Shown here piece by piece: positions 43,734-52,191 of a stretch of 64,000 bases of DNA. Made by a program: the position numbers and the translations under genes. The first letter of the stretch is position 1. Every line of letters begins with the position of its first letter. Under the pieces are notes generated by a model. It searched no databases. It saw only the letters and a program-made list of their open reading frames with translations, and had not been told where the DNA came from. This DNA is from Desulfocicer vacuolatum DSM 3385 (GTDB lineage: Bacteria; Desulfobacterota; Desulfobacteria; Desulfobacterales; Desulfobacteraceae), in NCBI RefSeq assembly GCF_900176365.1, contig NZ_FWXY01000006.1:124001-188000 (forward strand), given 5' to 3'.

Positions 43734-45008
43734 TCAAGTCAGGATAAGAGCCAGTGCCGGGAATTTAATTAACAGCATAATCATTAAAACAATTGCCACC
43801 ACAAAGGGAACAATCCACACAATAATATCTCTAATACTCCCACCTGCACGAACTCCCTGGGTGACATATAAATTTAACCCCACAGGGGGCGTAATCAATG
43901 CCATTTCAACCAAAAGAATCATCACCACACCAAACCAGATGGGATCGTATCCCAGGCTTACAATGATGGGGTGAACCACAGGAATGGTTAATGCCATCAT
44001 GGAGAGGGTTTCAATAAAAACCCCCAGAATGATGTACATGCAGATAATGGCAAACAGTGTGTTGGATGGCGAAAAACCAAGGGCGTCAATGAAATCTGTA
44101 ATTTGTTTGGTGACCCCAAGGGAGAGAAAAATAAAATTTAAAAAGTATGCGGCAAATAAGATCAGCATTATCATACCGGTGGTTCTTACGGTACCTTCGG
44201 TGGCCTCAACAAATGTTTTCCAATTTAATTTTTTGTAATAAGCGGTGATGGCGGTTGAAACAAGCACCCCCAGGGCTGCTGATTCTGTGGGTGTTGCAAG
44301 TCCTGTATAAATGGAGCCCAGTACAACAATAAAAACCATGAAAATGGGAATCAGGTCTTTAAGGCTTTCCAGACGTTCTGCCATGGTGGCTTTTGTACTG
44401 TCGCTGCCTATGGAAGGGTTGAGAATACAGACCACAAAGATAATGACCATGAAAAGAACGGCAAGAAGGACACCGGGAACAATTCCGGCCACGAATAATT
44501 TTGGAATGGAGGTGTTGGTCAAGAAACCGTATACAATGAGATTTATTGAAGGGGGAATTAAAATACCCAAGGTTCCCCCGGCGGCAATGGATGCTGCAAA
44601 AAAGCCTTCATTGTATCCAAATCGTCTGCATTCGGGAAATGAGATGGTTCCCATGGTGGCAGCGGTGGCCACACTTGAGCCTGATGTGGCTGCAAATATA
44701 GCCGAGGATGCAATATTGGCGTGTAAAAGCCCCCCCGGTAACCATGACAACCATTTATCCATGGCTCTGTATGTTCTCTGGGCAATTCCCGATTTCACCA
44801 GGAGCTGTCCCAGCATTATATATAGTGGAATGGCAAAAAGGTTGTAATTTGAGCTGACATTCCAGATAACCTCTCCCATGGCTCGATGAAAGGGCAGGGT
44901 TGAAAATGTCTTTGTCAGTACAAAACCCAGGTTCCCCATTGCCGCTCCCACCGTCATACTGGCAAGTAAAAACAGAATCAATACGGTAAGCGTAACAATC
45001 CAAATCAT
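43734..45008 (-). CDS. dctM: TRAP transporter large permease subunit (second system)
   Basis: A 424-residue DctM permease: multiple hydrophobic helices, FAATSGSSVATAATMGTISF, and the PPS loop in GTLGILIPPSINLIVYG. The start overlaps the end of dctQ by four bases, and GGGAGAG precedes it. Last gene of the GntR-3/dctP/dctQ/dctM operon. Its sequence differs clearly from the DctM at 26312, so the two systems are not a recent duplication. Confidence 0.93.
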   Translation of the reverse strand: MIWIVTLTVLILFLLASMTVGAAMGNLGFVLTKTFSTLPFHRAMGEVIWNVSSNYNLFAIPLYIMLGQLLVKSGIAQRTYRAMDKWLSWLPGGLLHANIASSAIFAATSGSSVATAATMGTISFPECRRFGYNEGFFAASIAAGGTLGILIPPSINLIVYGFLTNTSIPKLFVAGIVPGVLLAVLFMVIIFVVCILNPSIGSDSTKATMAERLESLKDLIPIFMVFIVVLGSIYTGLATPTESAALGVLVSTAITAYYKKLNWKTFVEATEGTVRTTGMIMLILFAAYFLNFIFLSLGVTKQITDFIDALGFSPSNTLFAIICMYIILGVFIETLSMMALTIPVVHPIIVSLGYDPIWFGVVMILLVEMALITPPVGLNLYVTQGVRAGGSIRDIIVWIVPFVVAIVLMIMLLIKFPALALILT

Positions 45009-45607
45009 TTTTTGTTCTCTCCCTGATCTTGAGCTTTTTTAATATCAATTCCGCTTTCTTCTTTGATCTCTTCATCCAGAACCGGGCAACCTGCAAAATC
45101 AGCAATTTCTTTAAATTGTCGCTGCCAGGACATTTTCAGAAGTATCACCGTAAACACAATAACCACGATGAAAAAGAACAAAATTCCCGAGAACCAGAAT
45201 ATCTGGGGTATCCACATGGGGGTCTGAAGGGGGGTGTTGGCCCTGGAGAGCCTTATTATTGATGTTTTCAGGGTTTTGAATGTGTAATACGTCATGGGGG
45301 ATACAAATGCGGCAAGGGCCAGAAAAGAGATCACATCAAGAAGTCGCTGGAGCCCCAACGACAGTTTTGTGTATAAAAAATCAATTCGGATGTGTCCTTT
45401 TTTGATGAGCGTATAGGACAGTGACCATGCGCATATGATGGCAAATGTATATGCGGATAATTCGTCAGCCCCCTTGGTTGAAACGGAAAAAAATTTTCTT
45501 AAAACAACCTCAAGGGCAATGAACAAAGACATACCCATCAACAAAAAACCGCATACAATGACAGAGCCATGCGACACTTTTTCAAGATTTTTTACAATTC
45601 CCATCAT
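45005..45607 (-). CDS. dctQ: TRAP transporter small permease subunit (second system)
   Basis: A DctQ-family protein of about 200 residues with four membrane segments (IVCGFLLMGMSLFIALEVVL, FAIICAWSLSYTLIKKGHIR) and an unusually long charged C-terminal tail. The start is taken as ATG 45607 after AAGGA; the frame extends to 45736, but the added residues do not resemble the family. It overlaps dctM (ATGA). Confidence 0.88.
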   Translation of the reverse strand: MMGIVKNLEKVSHGSVIVCGFLLMGMSLFIALEVVLRKFFSVSTKGADELSAYTFAIICAWSLSYTLIKKGHIRIDFLYTKLSLGLQRLLDVISFLALAAFVSPMTYYTFKTLKTSIIRLSRANTPLQTPMWIPQIFWFSGILFFFIVVIVFTVILLKMSWQRQFKEIADFAGCPVLDEEIKEESGIDIKKAQDQGENKK

Positions 45608-45809
45608 AAATGTCCTTTTTACGCTTCTTAGAACTGCAAATGAAATAACCTGGGCAGAAATAGCGCAGACCAATCTATTTCTGATAACCGCCACATTCGG
45701 ACTTTGCAAAGCATGTGTGGGGTAATGGGGGGCCAATAATGAACTGAGGCTCTTGCATAGTCCCCATTACCCTGTTGCAGCACAAACAACTCAATTTGTC
45801 ATTTGTACA

Positions 45810-46859
45810 TTATTTTTTAGGCACTGCCTTTAATCCAACCACCTTTCCAATGGTGTTGTTCCAGCGTTCAGCTGCTTTTGGGCCCACCTGTTCAGCATAT
45901 TTGGGCAGGACATAATCTTCTAATATTTTTTTGGAAAGGGCCACGTCTTCATCAGAAACGGCAATGGCCTTCATCTGGGCGGTTGTTCCTTTAAATGCGC
46001 CGGTGGCGGTGAGTCGTTCAATGCCTTCTGTGGTTTCTGCTTCGGCCACGGCCCAGGCCGGTTTAATCACACTTTTTTCATACATTTCCATGAACATTTT
46101 CTGTTTTTCATCCCCAAGTCCATTCCAGGTGTCCATGTTCATGACGGCTGCCATGAGGGCCCAACCGCCAACAGGAATGGGTTGTAAAAATTCGGTGACC
46201 TCACCCCATCCGGCATTATAACCAGGCAAACTCCCGGCAATGGCAGCATCAATAACGCCGCGATTCAATGCTTGAACAACTTCTGAAAATTCTGTAGTAA
46301 CACCGGTTGCCCCCAGTGCATCCAGAAACGCCGCTGTTGTCCAACCACTGCCGCGCACCTTTTTTCCCTTGAGATCTGCAAGGCCGTTTATGGGGACTTT
46401 GGAAAAAACCATCTGGGCGGGAAAAGGTGTAATACCCAGTAATTTTACATTGAAACAGCGTTTAAAAGCCTCCTCCATAACCGGTGTATACGCCTGGACC
46501 ACCTTATTTGCGGTTTCCAGATTCCATGACAATGCCGGCATATCCAGGCCTGCCAGCTCTGGGCAATCGGAAACAATATAATTGGTTAAGGTGTGGCCCA
46601 CATCAAAAATACCATTGTCCATCTGTCGTAACAAACCAACACCGTTGACGTTGATCTGCCCCAGGGTGGAAACAATTTCCGCAGTCAGTTTACCATCGGT
46701 TTGGTCTTTAATGCCCTGGGACCAGAAAGGGCCTTCAATATTTTTATGAATGGAAAGAAAACCCCAGCTCCCCACCACTCTGAAATGTTCGCCAAATGCC
46801 GGTATGGTGAAAAATAAAATCAATAAACCTGCCAAAAAAGTTTTAATCGATTTTCCCAT
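45810..46859 (-). CDS. dctP: TRAP transporter periplasmic solute-binding protein (second system)
   Basis: A 349-residue DctP-family protein with a signal peptide (TFLAGLLILFFTIPAFG) and the core NGLADLKGKKVRGSGWTTAA, FLDALGATGVTTEFSEVVQAL, where the arginine of KVRGSG is the usual carboxylate contact, then NRGVIDAAIAG. AAGGAG precedes the ATG. It lies directly behind the GntR-3 gene. The ligand is not known. Confidence 0.92.
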   Translation of the reverse strand: MGKSIKTFLAGLLILFFTIPAFGEHFRVVGSWGFLSIHKNIEGPFWSQGIKDQTDGKLTAEIVSTLGQINVNGVGLLRQMDNGIFDVGHTLTNYIVSDCPELAGLDMPALSWNLETANKVVQAYTPVMEEAFKRCFNVKLLGITPFPAQMVFSKVPINGLADLKGKKVRGSGWTTAAFLDALGATGVTTEFSEVVQALNRGVIDAAIAGSLPGYNAGWGEVTEFLQPIPVGGWALMAAVMNMDTWNGLGDEKQKMFMEMYEKSVIKPAWAVAEAETTEGIERLTATGAFKGTTAQMKAIAVSDEDVALSKKILEDYVLPKYAEQVGPKAAERWNNTIGKVVGLKAVPKK

Positions 46860-46925
46860 TTTTCTTCTCCTTTTTTAAAATGTGTACCCCGTTTAATGCC
46901 CTTGGTGGAGCAGGCACTGCTTTTT

Positions 46926-47609
46926 TCATGCTTTGCTGTGGGAAGACGGAGTGACGTAGGTCTGCAGCACAGCATTTCTACTTTGTTGTAAATGATAGTT
47001 CATCAAGACCCTGGATTCCATGATCATACCCTGTCGAACAGCGTGCAGCAGCATTTTGTGTTCATTGACCACTGCATCCATACGTCCCCTGAGTTCCACT
47101 GCGTGTAAGCCCATGAGATGCATGAAATCTCTGATGTTCTGCATGATAATTTCAATGCGGCTGTTATTTGTCAGTTTACCCAGAGCCACATGGAATGAGC
47201 GATCAAGTTTCACAAACTTACTGTGGGCTTTATCCGCTGCTGCACGGCACTGGGATGTCAGAATGTCGTCCAGGGTATTAAATTCAAGGAGTGAAGATGT
47301 TTGAGAGATTTTTTCCACCGTTGCAAGTTCAATGGCACTGCGGATTTCAAATATTTCTTCAATATCTTTTCTGGAAAATGTTTTAACAATAAATCCCTTA
47401 CGCGGCAGCAGAGATATCAGTCCCTGGGAAGATAACTCTAAAAGGGCTTCCCGTACAGGAGTTCGTGAAATGCCCAGGTTTTTCGCTATATGAACTTCAT
47501 AGTATATTTCGTCGATTTTAATGTCACCGGACAAAATGGATCGTCGGATGGCATTGTAAGCCATTTTTGAAAGGGATTCCGGTTGATTTAAAGGCGTAAC
47601 GTTCAGCAT
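46926..47609 (-). CDS. GntR-family regulator (FCD type), GntR-3
   Basis: A 227-residue paralogue of GntR-1 and GntR-2 with the same recognition region (IAKNLGISRTPVREALLELS, LPRKGFIV) and an FCD domain (LDRSFHVALGKLTNNSRIEI). First gene of the second TRAP operon. AAGGA precedes ATG 47609. The operator/promoter lies 280 bases upstream, separated by a dispersed repeat. Confidence 0.92.
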   Translation of the reverse strand: MLNVTPLNQPESLSKMAYNAIRRSILSGDIKIDEIYYEVHIAKNLGISRTPVREALLELSSQGLISLLPRKGFIVKTFSRKDIEEIFEIRSAIELATVEKISQTSSLLEFNTLDDILTSQCRAAADKAHSKFVKLDRSFHVALGKLTNNSRIEIIMQNIRDFMHLMGLHAVELRGRMDAVVNEHKMLLHAVRQGMIMESRVLMNYHLQQSRNAVLQTYVTPSSHSKA

Positions 47610-47630
47610 GGGTTTTCCTTGCCGGTTTGT

Positions 47631-47802
47631 AACTGCCGCAGGCAGAATTATTTTTATCCCGTTCTACCCACAACAAAGCTTAAAATACATTCCTGATCTG
47701 CGACGTGTTTCATATAAACGGGCATGTACTGTCGGACACAACAAATATAGGGTCGTAGACGCGGAGCCAAATGGTATTATACCGCCGCCCCTCCCCTTAG
47801 AT
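47631..47802 (-). repeat. Dispersed hairpin repeat, copy 10 (M3 plus arm of M2)
   Basis: Reverse orientation: an M3 (TAACTGCCGCAGGCAGAATT, then GCTTAAAATACATTCCTGAT), the perfectly conserved arm (ACACAACAAATATAGGGTCG, TAGACGCGGAGCCAAATGGT) and the start of the C-rich M2 strand CCGCCGCCCCTCCCC. M2 is cut short, so no full hairpin can form. It lies between the promoter at 47892 and GntR-3. Confidence 0.8.
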
Positions 47803-47891
47803 AAACTTGGAGACAGCCTTTTCTTCCAATCTGGAGATAAGCGGGCCTTTAAGGCAATATTAAGGCTCTCTAATTTTTAATGCTTTATGAA

Positions 47892-47922
47892 TGTGATATA
47901 TTACACACAATATGCCTGTCAA
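47892..47922 (-). promoter_or_regulatory. Promoter and operator of GntR-3 and the second TRAP operon
   Basis: On the minus strand TTGACA (complement of 47917-47922), 11 bases, then TGTAATATATCACA (complement of 47892-47905), identical to the GntR-1 box. Confidence 0.75.
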
Positions 47923-48095
47923 GTGTTTTTTTGTCTTGATAGTTATAAAAACATTGTTTTTCAAACGGATTTAAATTATTAAATTATTAATTGTGTCAAT
48001 GGTAGCGGTGTTTTTGATGTAAAACTCAATACCTACGAGTCCTCCTTAAATTAAAGATTCAAAAGGAAGCCCCCCGGCGCAGAGTTACCGGTATG

Positions 48096-48192
48096 ATCTG
48101 TATGCCGATGTGCGTTCATGGCAGAGATAAGGCCATGGTGCCTGATTTAGGAATGGGTCTTAAATAACGTACCCATTTCAGAATACAGATCT
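48096..48192 (+). ncRNA. Candidate structured RNA (three-way junction) upstream of the GDPD gene
   Basis: GATCTGTA (48096) pairs with TACAGATC (48185), closing two inner hairpins: CATGGC/GCCATG (48118, 48133) and AATGGGT/ACCCATT (48153, 48172). A CCGG/CCGG stem precedes it at 48075. The arrangement resembles a small riboswitch or regulatory RNA, but I match it to no known class, and the stems could be chance. It ends about 75 bases before the GDPD start. The strand is assigned from the downstream gene only. Confidence 0.3.
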
Positions 48193-48265
48193 GTTGAACC
48201 ACGGAACATGTAGATTTTAAGATGGGAATGTTATTTCGTGCTTATCCCTTCAATAAGGATGTGAT

Positions 48266-48961
48266 ATGCTGATAATCGGTCATAGAGGGTCTGCCGGAAC
48301 ATCACCGGAAAACACCCTTAAGTCTTTTGAAGAAGCGGTATTGTCCGGGGCAGATGCCCTGGAACTGGATGTCCAGGTTTGCAAAACAGGCGAGCCGGTT
48401 GTCATACATGACATGCGGGTGGATCGCACCACAAATGGCCATGGATTGGTTTCCGGGATGAGTTTATCTCAACTGCGTTTCCTTGATGCCGGAGATAAAG
48501 AAAAAATTCCCACCCTTGGGGAGGTGCTTGATCTGGTGGATAATCGCATTGACATTCACATTGAATTAAAAAGTGCAGGGACCGGTGAAAAAACAGCAGA
48601 GCTTTTGAACCGATATGTTCAAAAGGGAAAGTATACCTTTGATGATTTTGTGATCAGTTCCTTTAATCATCATGAGCTGCTCAATTTTAGAAAATTCAAT
48701 AAACAGTGCCGTCTGGCAGCCCTGATGGCCCACACACCGTTGGATTATGCAGATGTTATCCCGGCGGATAAATTGGATCTTTGGGCATTGAATTTGAAAA
48801 TTGATAATACCACTTCTGAATTTGTCCGGTCTGCACATGAAAAGGGGTATAAATTTTTAGTATTCACCGTGAATGAGCTGGAAGATGGAAGGTATTTAAA
48901 AGATATGGGGGTGGACGGGGTTTTTACCAATTTTCCGGCAAGGTTTGTTAAATCTCTTTGA
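48266..48961 (+). CDS. Glycerophosphodiester phosphodiesterase
   Basis: A 231-residue GDPD-family hydrolase that splits glycerophosphodiesters into glycerol 3-phosphate and an alcohol. Motifs: IIGHRGSAGTSPENTLKSFE (catalytic His and metal Glu), LELDVQVCKTGEPVVIHD with the second catalytic His, and IHIELKSAG. The C-terminal VFTVNELEDGRYLKDMGVDG fits UgpQ-like cytoplasmic enzymes; there is no signal peptide. AAGGA precedes ATG 48266. Confidence 0.92.
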   Translation: MLIIGHRGSAGTSPENTLKSFEEAVLSGADALELDVQVCKTGEPVVIHDMRVDRTTNGHGLVSGMSLSQLRFLDAGDKEKIPTLGEVLDLVDNRIDIHIELKSAGTGEKTAELLNRYVQKGKYTFDDFVISSFNHHELLNFRKFNKQCRLAALMAHTPLDYADVIPADKLDLWALNLKIDNTTSEFVRSAHEKGYKFLVFTVNELEDGRYLKDMGVDGVFTNFPARFVKSL

Positions 48962-49054
48962 GTTTTGGAAACTGGAGCAGGGCAATAATCCATGAACAAG
49001 GCAATATCTGGTTGTTTTGTCGCTTTTGGTATTCTGTGGCAAAGCTGGTTTGTG

Positions 49055-49205
49055 TGATTTAATTTTTGTTGCGGGCGGACCAAGATTAAAATAACTGCCA
49101 TGGGCAGGCCTTCTTTTGATCTGGCTCTGCCCACAACGACGTTTGAAATATTTCCTGATTTGCGGAGTATTTCAAATAAATGGCCGCCCGTGGCGCTTAT
49201 CATAA
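49055..49205. repeat. Dispersed hairpin repeat, copy 11 (M3 modules only)
   Basis: It contains TTTTGTTGCGGGCGGACCAA, AATAACTGCCATGGGCAGGC paired with TCTGCCCACAACGACG, and a TTTGCGGAGTATTTCAAATA arm. M2 is absent. It fills the spacer between the convergent GDPD and acyl-CoA synthetase genes. Confidence 0.72.
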
Positions 49206-49219
49206 CAATGTAGTATTGA

Positions 49220-50830
49220 TTAATTTACCATACGATTGTGGCCTTCCCACTCCTTTTCCCGAAGTTTGAATTTTTGAATCTTACCGGTGGCTGTTTTGGG
49301 CAGTTCGCCAAATTCAATGTATTTGGGGGCCTTGAAACGGGCAAGGTTTTTTTTGCAAAATGCAATGAGGGCTTCAGGTTCAGTTTTCGCACCTGCCTGG
49401 GTGACCACAAATGCCTTGGGCACTTCCCCCCATTTGGGATCAGGTACCGGAATCACTGCCACTTCAAGCACATCAGGGTGGTTGTAAAGGGTGTTTTCTA
49501 TTTCAACGGTGGAGATGTTTTCGCCACCGCTGATAATGATATCTTTTTTCCGATCCATGATCTGGATATAATTGTCCGGATGCATCACCGCAAGGTCCCC
49601 GCTGTGGAACCAGCCCCCCCGGAAGGCTTCTTCTGTGGCATCGGGGTCTTTATAGTATCCAAGCATGACATTGTTGCCCCGCATGACAATTTCGCCCATG
49701 GTTTTTCCATCCCGGGGAACCGGTTCCATGGTGGCTGAATCCACCACATCCATGTATTTGGCAACGATCATGGGCACCCCTTGACGGGCCTTTAGCTGGG
49801 CTTTTTCCATGGAGGGAAGTTCATCCCATTTGGTTTGCCATTGGCAGACACTGTGGGGGCCAAACACTTCTGTGAGGCCGTAGGTCTGCATGATGGTGGC
49901 GCCGATGCCTTCCATGTTCTGGATGATGGCCGGGGCCGGGGGGGCTCCTGCTGTCATGATTTCCAAACCATCTTCCAGGGTTAAATTATTCTCCTTGGCA
50001 TACACAGACATGCCAATAAGAATGGTGGGGGCCGCGCATAAATGGGTGACCCCTTCTGATTGGATGATTTCATAAATTTCCTGGGGAATTACCTTGCGCA
50101 GACAGACGTGGGTGGCACCCATGGCAGTGATGCCCCAGGTAAAACACCAGCCATTGCAGTGAAACATGGGAAGGGTCCACAAATAGAGGGATTCCGGTCT
50201 GATTTTAAATTCCAGAAGTTCACCCAGGGCATTCATGTACGCGCCGCGATGGTGGTACATGACTCCCTTGGGTTTTCCCGTGGTACCGCTGGTGTAGTTG
50301 ATGGTAATGACATCCCTTTCATCGGTGATGTCAATGTCCAGGGGGGCATCTGAGCCTGTGGTAAGAAATGTTTCGTAATCCGGCCCGTCCAGAGGGATAT
50401 TGTCATCCACATCGCAGATATTGACATAGGTTTTCACCTTGGGCAGTGACGATTGAATGGAGGCCACCATTTCTCCGAATTCATTGTCAACGAAAATGGC
50501 CTTTGCATCGGAATGATCAACTATATATGATACTTCAGGGGCAGAAAGTCTGATATTAACGCTCACCAGTGCCGCCCCAATCATGGGGACGGCAAAATGG
50601 GCTTCCAGCATGGGGGGGGTGTTGGGACAGATAAAAGCTACCTTATCCCCTTTGCCGATGTTGTTCTTTTTCAAGGCACTGGCCAGACGAAACACCCTTT
50701 TCTGAAATTCCAGATAAGTATAGCGCTGTTCTCCGTATATGACAGCTAACTTGTCTGGAAAAACTTCAGCACTTCTGTTGAGAAATTTGACGGGGCTGAG
50801 CAGATCAAGATTTACGTTTTGTTCAGGCAT
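49220..50830 (-). CDS. AMP-forming acyl-CoA synthetase
   Basis: A 536-residue ANL-superfamily ligase. Motifs: the P-loop INYTSGTTGKPKGVMYHHRG, TYGLTEVFGP (A5), GWFHSGDLAVM with DRKKDIIISGGENIS (A7-A8 hinge), and the catalytic lysine in PKTATGKIQKFKLRE (A10). It resembles medium/long-chain and aromatic acyl-CoA synthetases; the substrate is unknown. AGGGA precedes the ATG. It stands alone between repeat copies, with no beta-oxidation genes in the window. Confidence 0.92.
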   Translation of the reverse strand: MPEQNVNLDLLSPVKFLNRSAEVFPDKLAVIYGEQRYTYLEFQKRVFRLASALKKNNIGKGDKVAFICPNTPPMLEAHFAVPMIGAALVSVNIRLSAPEVSYIVDHSDAKAIFVDNEFGEMVASIQSSLPKVKTYVNICDVDDNIPLDGPDYETFLTTGSDAPLDIDITDERDVITINYTSGTTGKPKGVMYHHRGAYMNALGELLEFKIRPESLYLWTLPMFHCNGWCFTWGITAMGATHVCLRKVIPQEIYEIIQSEGVTHLCAAPTILIGMSVYAKENNLTLEDGLEIMTAGAPPAPAIIQNMEGIGATIMQTYGLTEVFGPHSVCQWQTKWDELPSMEKAQLKARQGVPMIVAKYMDVVDSATMEPVPRDGKTMGEIVMRGNNVMLGYYKDPDATEEAFRGGWFHSGDLAVMHPDNYIQIMDRKKDIIISGGENISTVEIENTLYNHPDVLEVAVIPVPDPKWGEVPKAFVVTQAGAKTEPEALIAFCKKNLARFKAPKYIEFGELPKTATGKIQKFKLREKEWEGHNRMVN

Positions 50831-50969
50831 GTTTTTGTCCCTTTTTCTGGGGCGATTTCAATTTTGCAGCACCGGTTATCCAGGTATCTGAACCGGAATG
50901 CCACCTGTTGGAATCGCGATCCTTGTTGTGGTTGAGGTGCAATGACTCAAAACTTCAGGCCTGTCTGTT

Positions 50970-51140
50970 TTTTATTAGAAAATAAAACTTTTGGCCAATC
51001 TCAGCAGAGCCCCACCGAGGGGCAATAGGAACCGGCCAATTGGGCCGTATACGGTTCCGGGCACATTGCTCCTCGGGGGGGCGGCATGATGGCATTTTCA
51101 ATATTCGTTGTGTCCGGCAGGACATGTCCGTTATAACGAA
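50970..51140 (+). repeat. Dispersed hairpin repeat, copy 12 (M2, diverged)
   Basis: TTATTAGAAAATAAAACTTT leads into a diverged M2: CAGCAGAGCCCCACCGAGGG, AGGAACCGGCCAATTGGGCC, GGTTCCGGGCACATTGCTCC, TCGGGGGGGCGGC. The outer stem has several mismatches and the arm is replaced after GGCATGATGGCATTT. This is the most decayed M2 copy. Confidence 0.7.
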
Positions 51141-51429
51141 AATACTGTGATGTACGATTTCTGTGATGGGGCGTTGGCTAAATTTTCTGGATTTCCATTG
51201 CCATGGACAGGTCAAACAAGCTCACTGGACCTCAGCTAATAAATTCAATTTTTTTTGAACGTTTTTATATCTAACAACAGGATGCAATGGTTTCAATCGG
51301 TTATTGTCCGGTATTTTAACTGGTGGAGATCTGACGGGTCATAGGTGCTTAACCTACTTTTGGATGCAGGGGAGTGGGGGATGGGTTGTGGGCTGGGCAT
51401 TGGGGTATGAGTAGCCTCGGTTACGGCCC
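51141..51429. other. Gene-free spacer downstream of the response regulator gene
   Basis: No credible coding frame and no clear terminator. A short run GGGGAGTGGGGGATGGGTTG near 51370 is G-rich. Confidence 0.4.
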
Positions 51430-52098
51430 CTATTTTTTAATTTTACCGGACCAGTGGACGGCAAATTTCACAAGCTCTGTGTAGTGCTTGAGATGAAATT
51501 TTTCTTTAATATTTTCACGATGGCTGCCAACGGTTTTGATGCTTAAGTTGAGACGCTGGGCGATTTCCCGGGATTCGAGACCGTCTCCTATGAGCCGGAA
51601 AACTTCAAGTTCCCTGTTGGTTAATATATCCAGGGACAACTTGGTGTCGGGCTTTCTGGCAGATACCAGACGGTTAAATACTTTATTTTTAATCTGGGGG
51701 CTGGCATAGATATCCCCGGACAACACCTGACGGATGGCACTGACAACCTGTTCAATGGCCCTTTGTTTCATGATATATCCCCGGGCACCGGCAATCAGGG
51801 CTCTTTCTGCATACAAAGATTCATCATACATGGAAAGCATCAGCACCGGCAGGTTCGGATATTCCCTGGCAATGGTTTCCAGCAGATCAATGCCGTTGCT
51901 CTCCCTTAATGAAATATCAAGAATCACCAGATCCGGCTGTTTTTTTTGGATGGCACCCCATGCACCGGCTGCGGTATCTTCACTGGCACACACCTCCAGG
52001 TCCGGCTCCTTGTTGATCAGCTCTGCCATGCCAAGGCAGAAGATGGGATGATCATCCACAATCATGATGGTAACGCCCTCTTTTAAGCGGGAATTCAT
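51430..52098 (-). CDS. NarL/FixJ-family response regulator
   Basis: A 222-residue regulator: receiver domain (MIVDDHPIFCLGMAELI, phospho-acceptor Asp in PDLVILDISLRESNG) and a LuxR-type helix-turn-helix (LTNRELEVFRLIGDGLESRE, IAQRLNLSIKTVGSHRENIK). CAGGAGG precedes ATG 52098. It lies 77 bases after the sensor kinase gene on the same strand and is its cognate partner. A GTAAATATTCGG-type element lies in the gap. Confidence 0.93.
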   Translation of the reverse strand: MNSRLKEGVTIMIVDDHPIFCLGMAELINKEPDLEVCASEDTAAGAWGAIQKKQPDLVILDISLRESNGIDLLETIAREYPNLPVLMLSMYDESLYAERALIAGARGYIMKQRAIEQVVSAIRQVLSGDIYASPQIKNKVFNRLVSARKPDTKLSLDILTNRELEVFRLIGDGLESREIAQRLNLSIKTVGSHRENIKEKFHLKHYTELVKFAVHWSGKIKK

Positions 52099-52142
52099 GG
52101 AACAAGATCCTCCTGTTATTCTTGGATAATGGATACCTTATA

Positions 52143-52191
52143 GTAAATATGGGGCACTGCCAAACATTTACATTATCAAACCGAATATTTA
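52143..52191. promoter_or_regulatory. GTAAATAT/CGAATATTTA element, copy c, at the two-component genes
   Basis: GTAAATAT (52143) and CGAATATTTA (about 52181) surround CTGCCAAACATTTACATT. It matches 41690-41726 over about 38 bases with few changes. It overlaps the last codons of the kinase gene and the gap before the response regulator. Confidence 0.5.
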
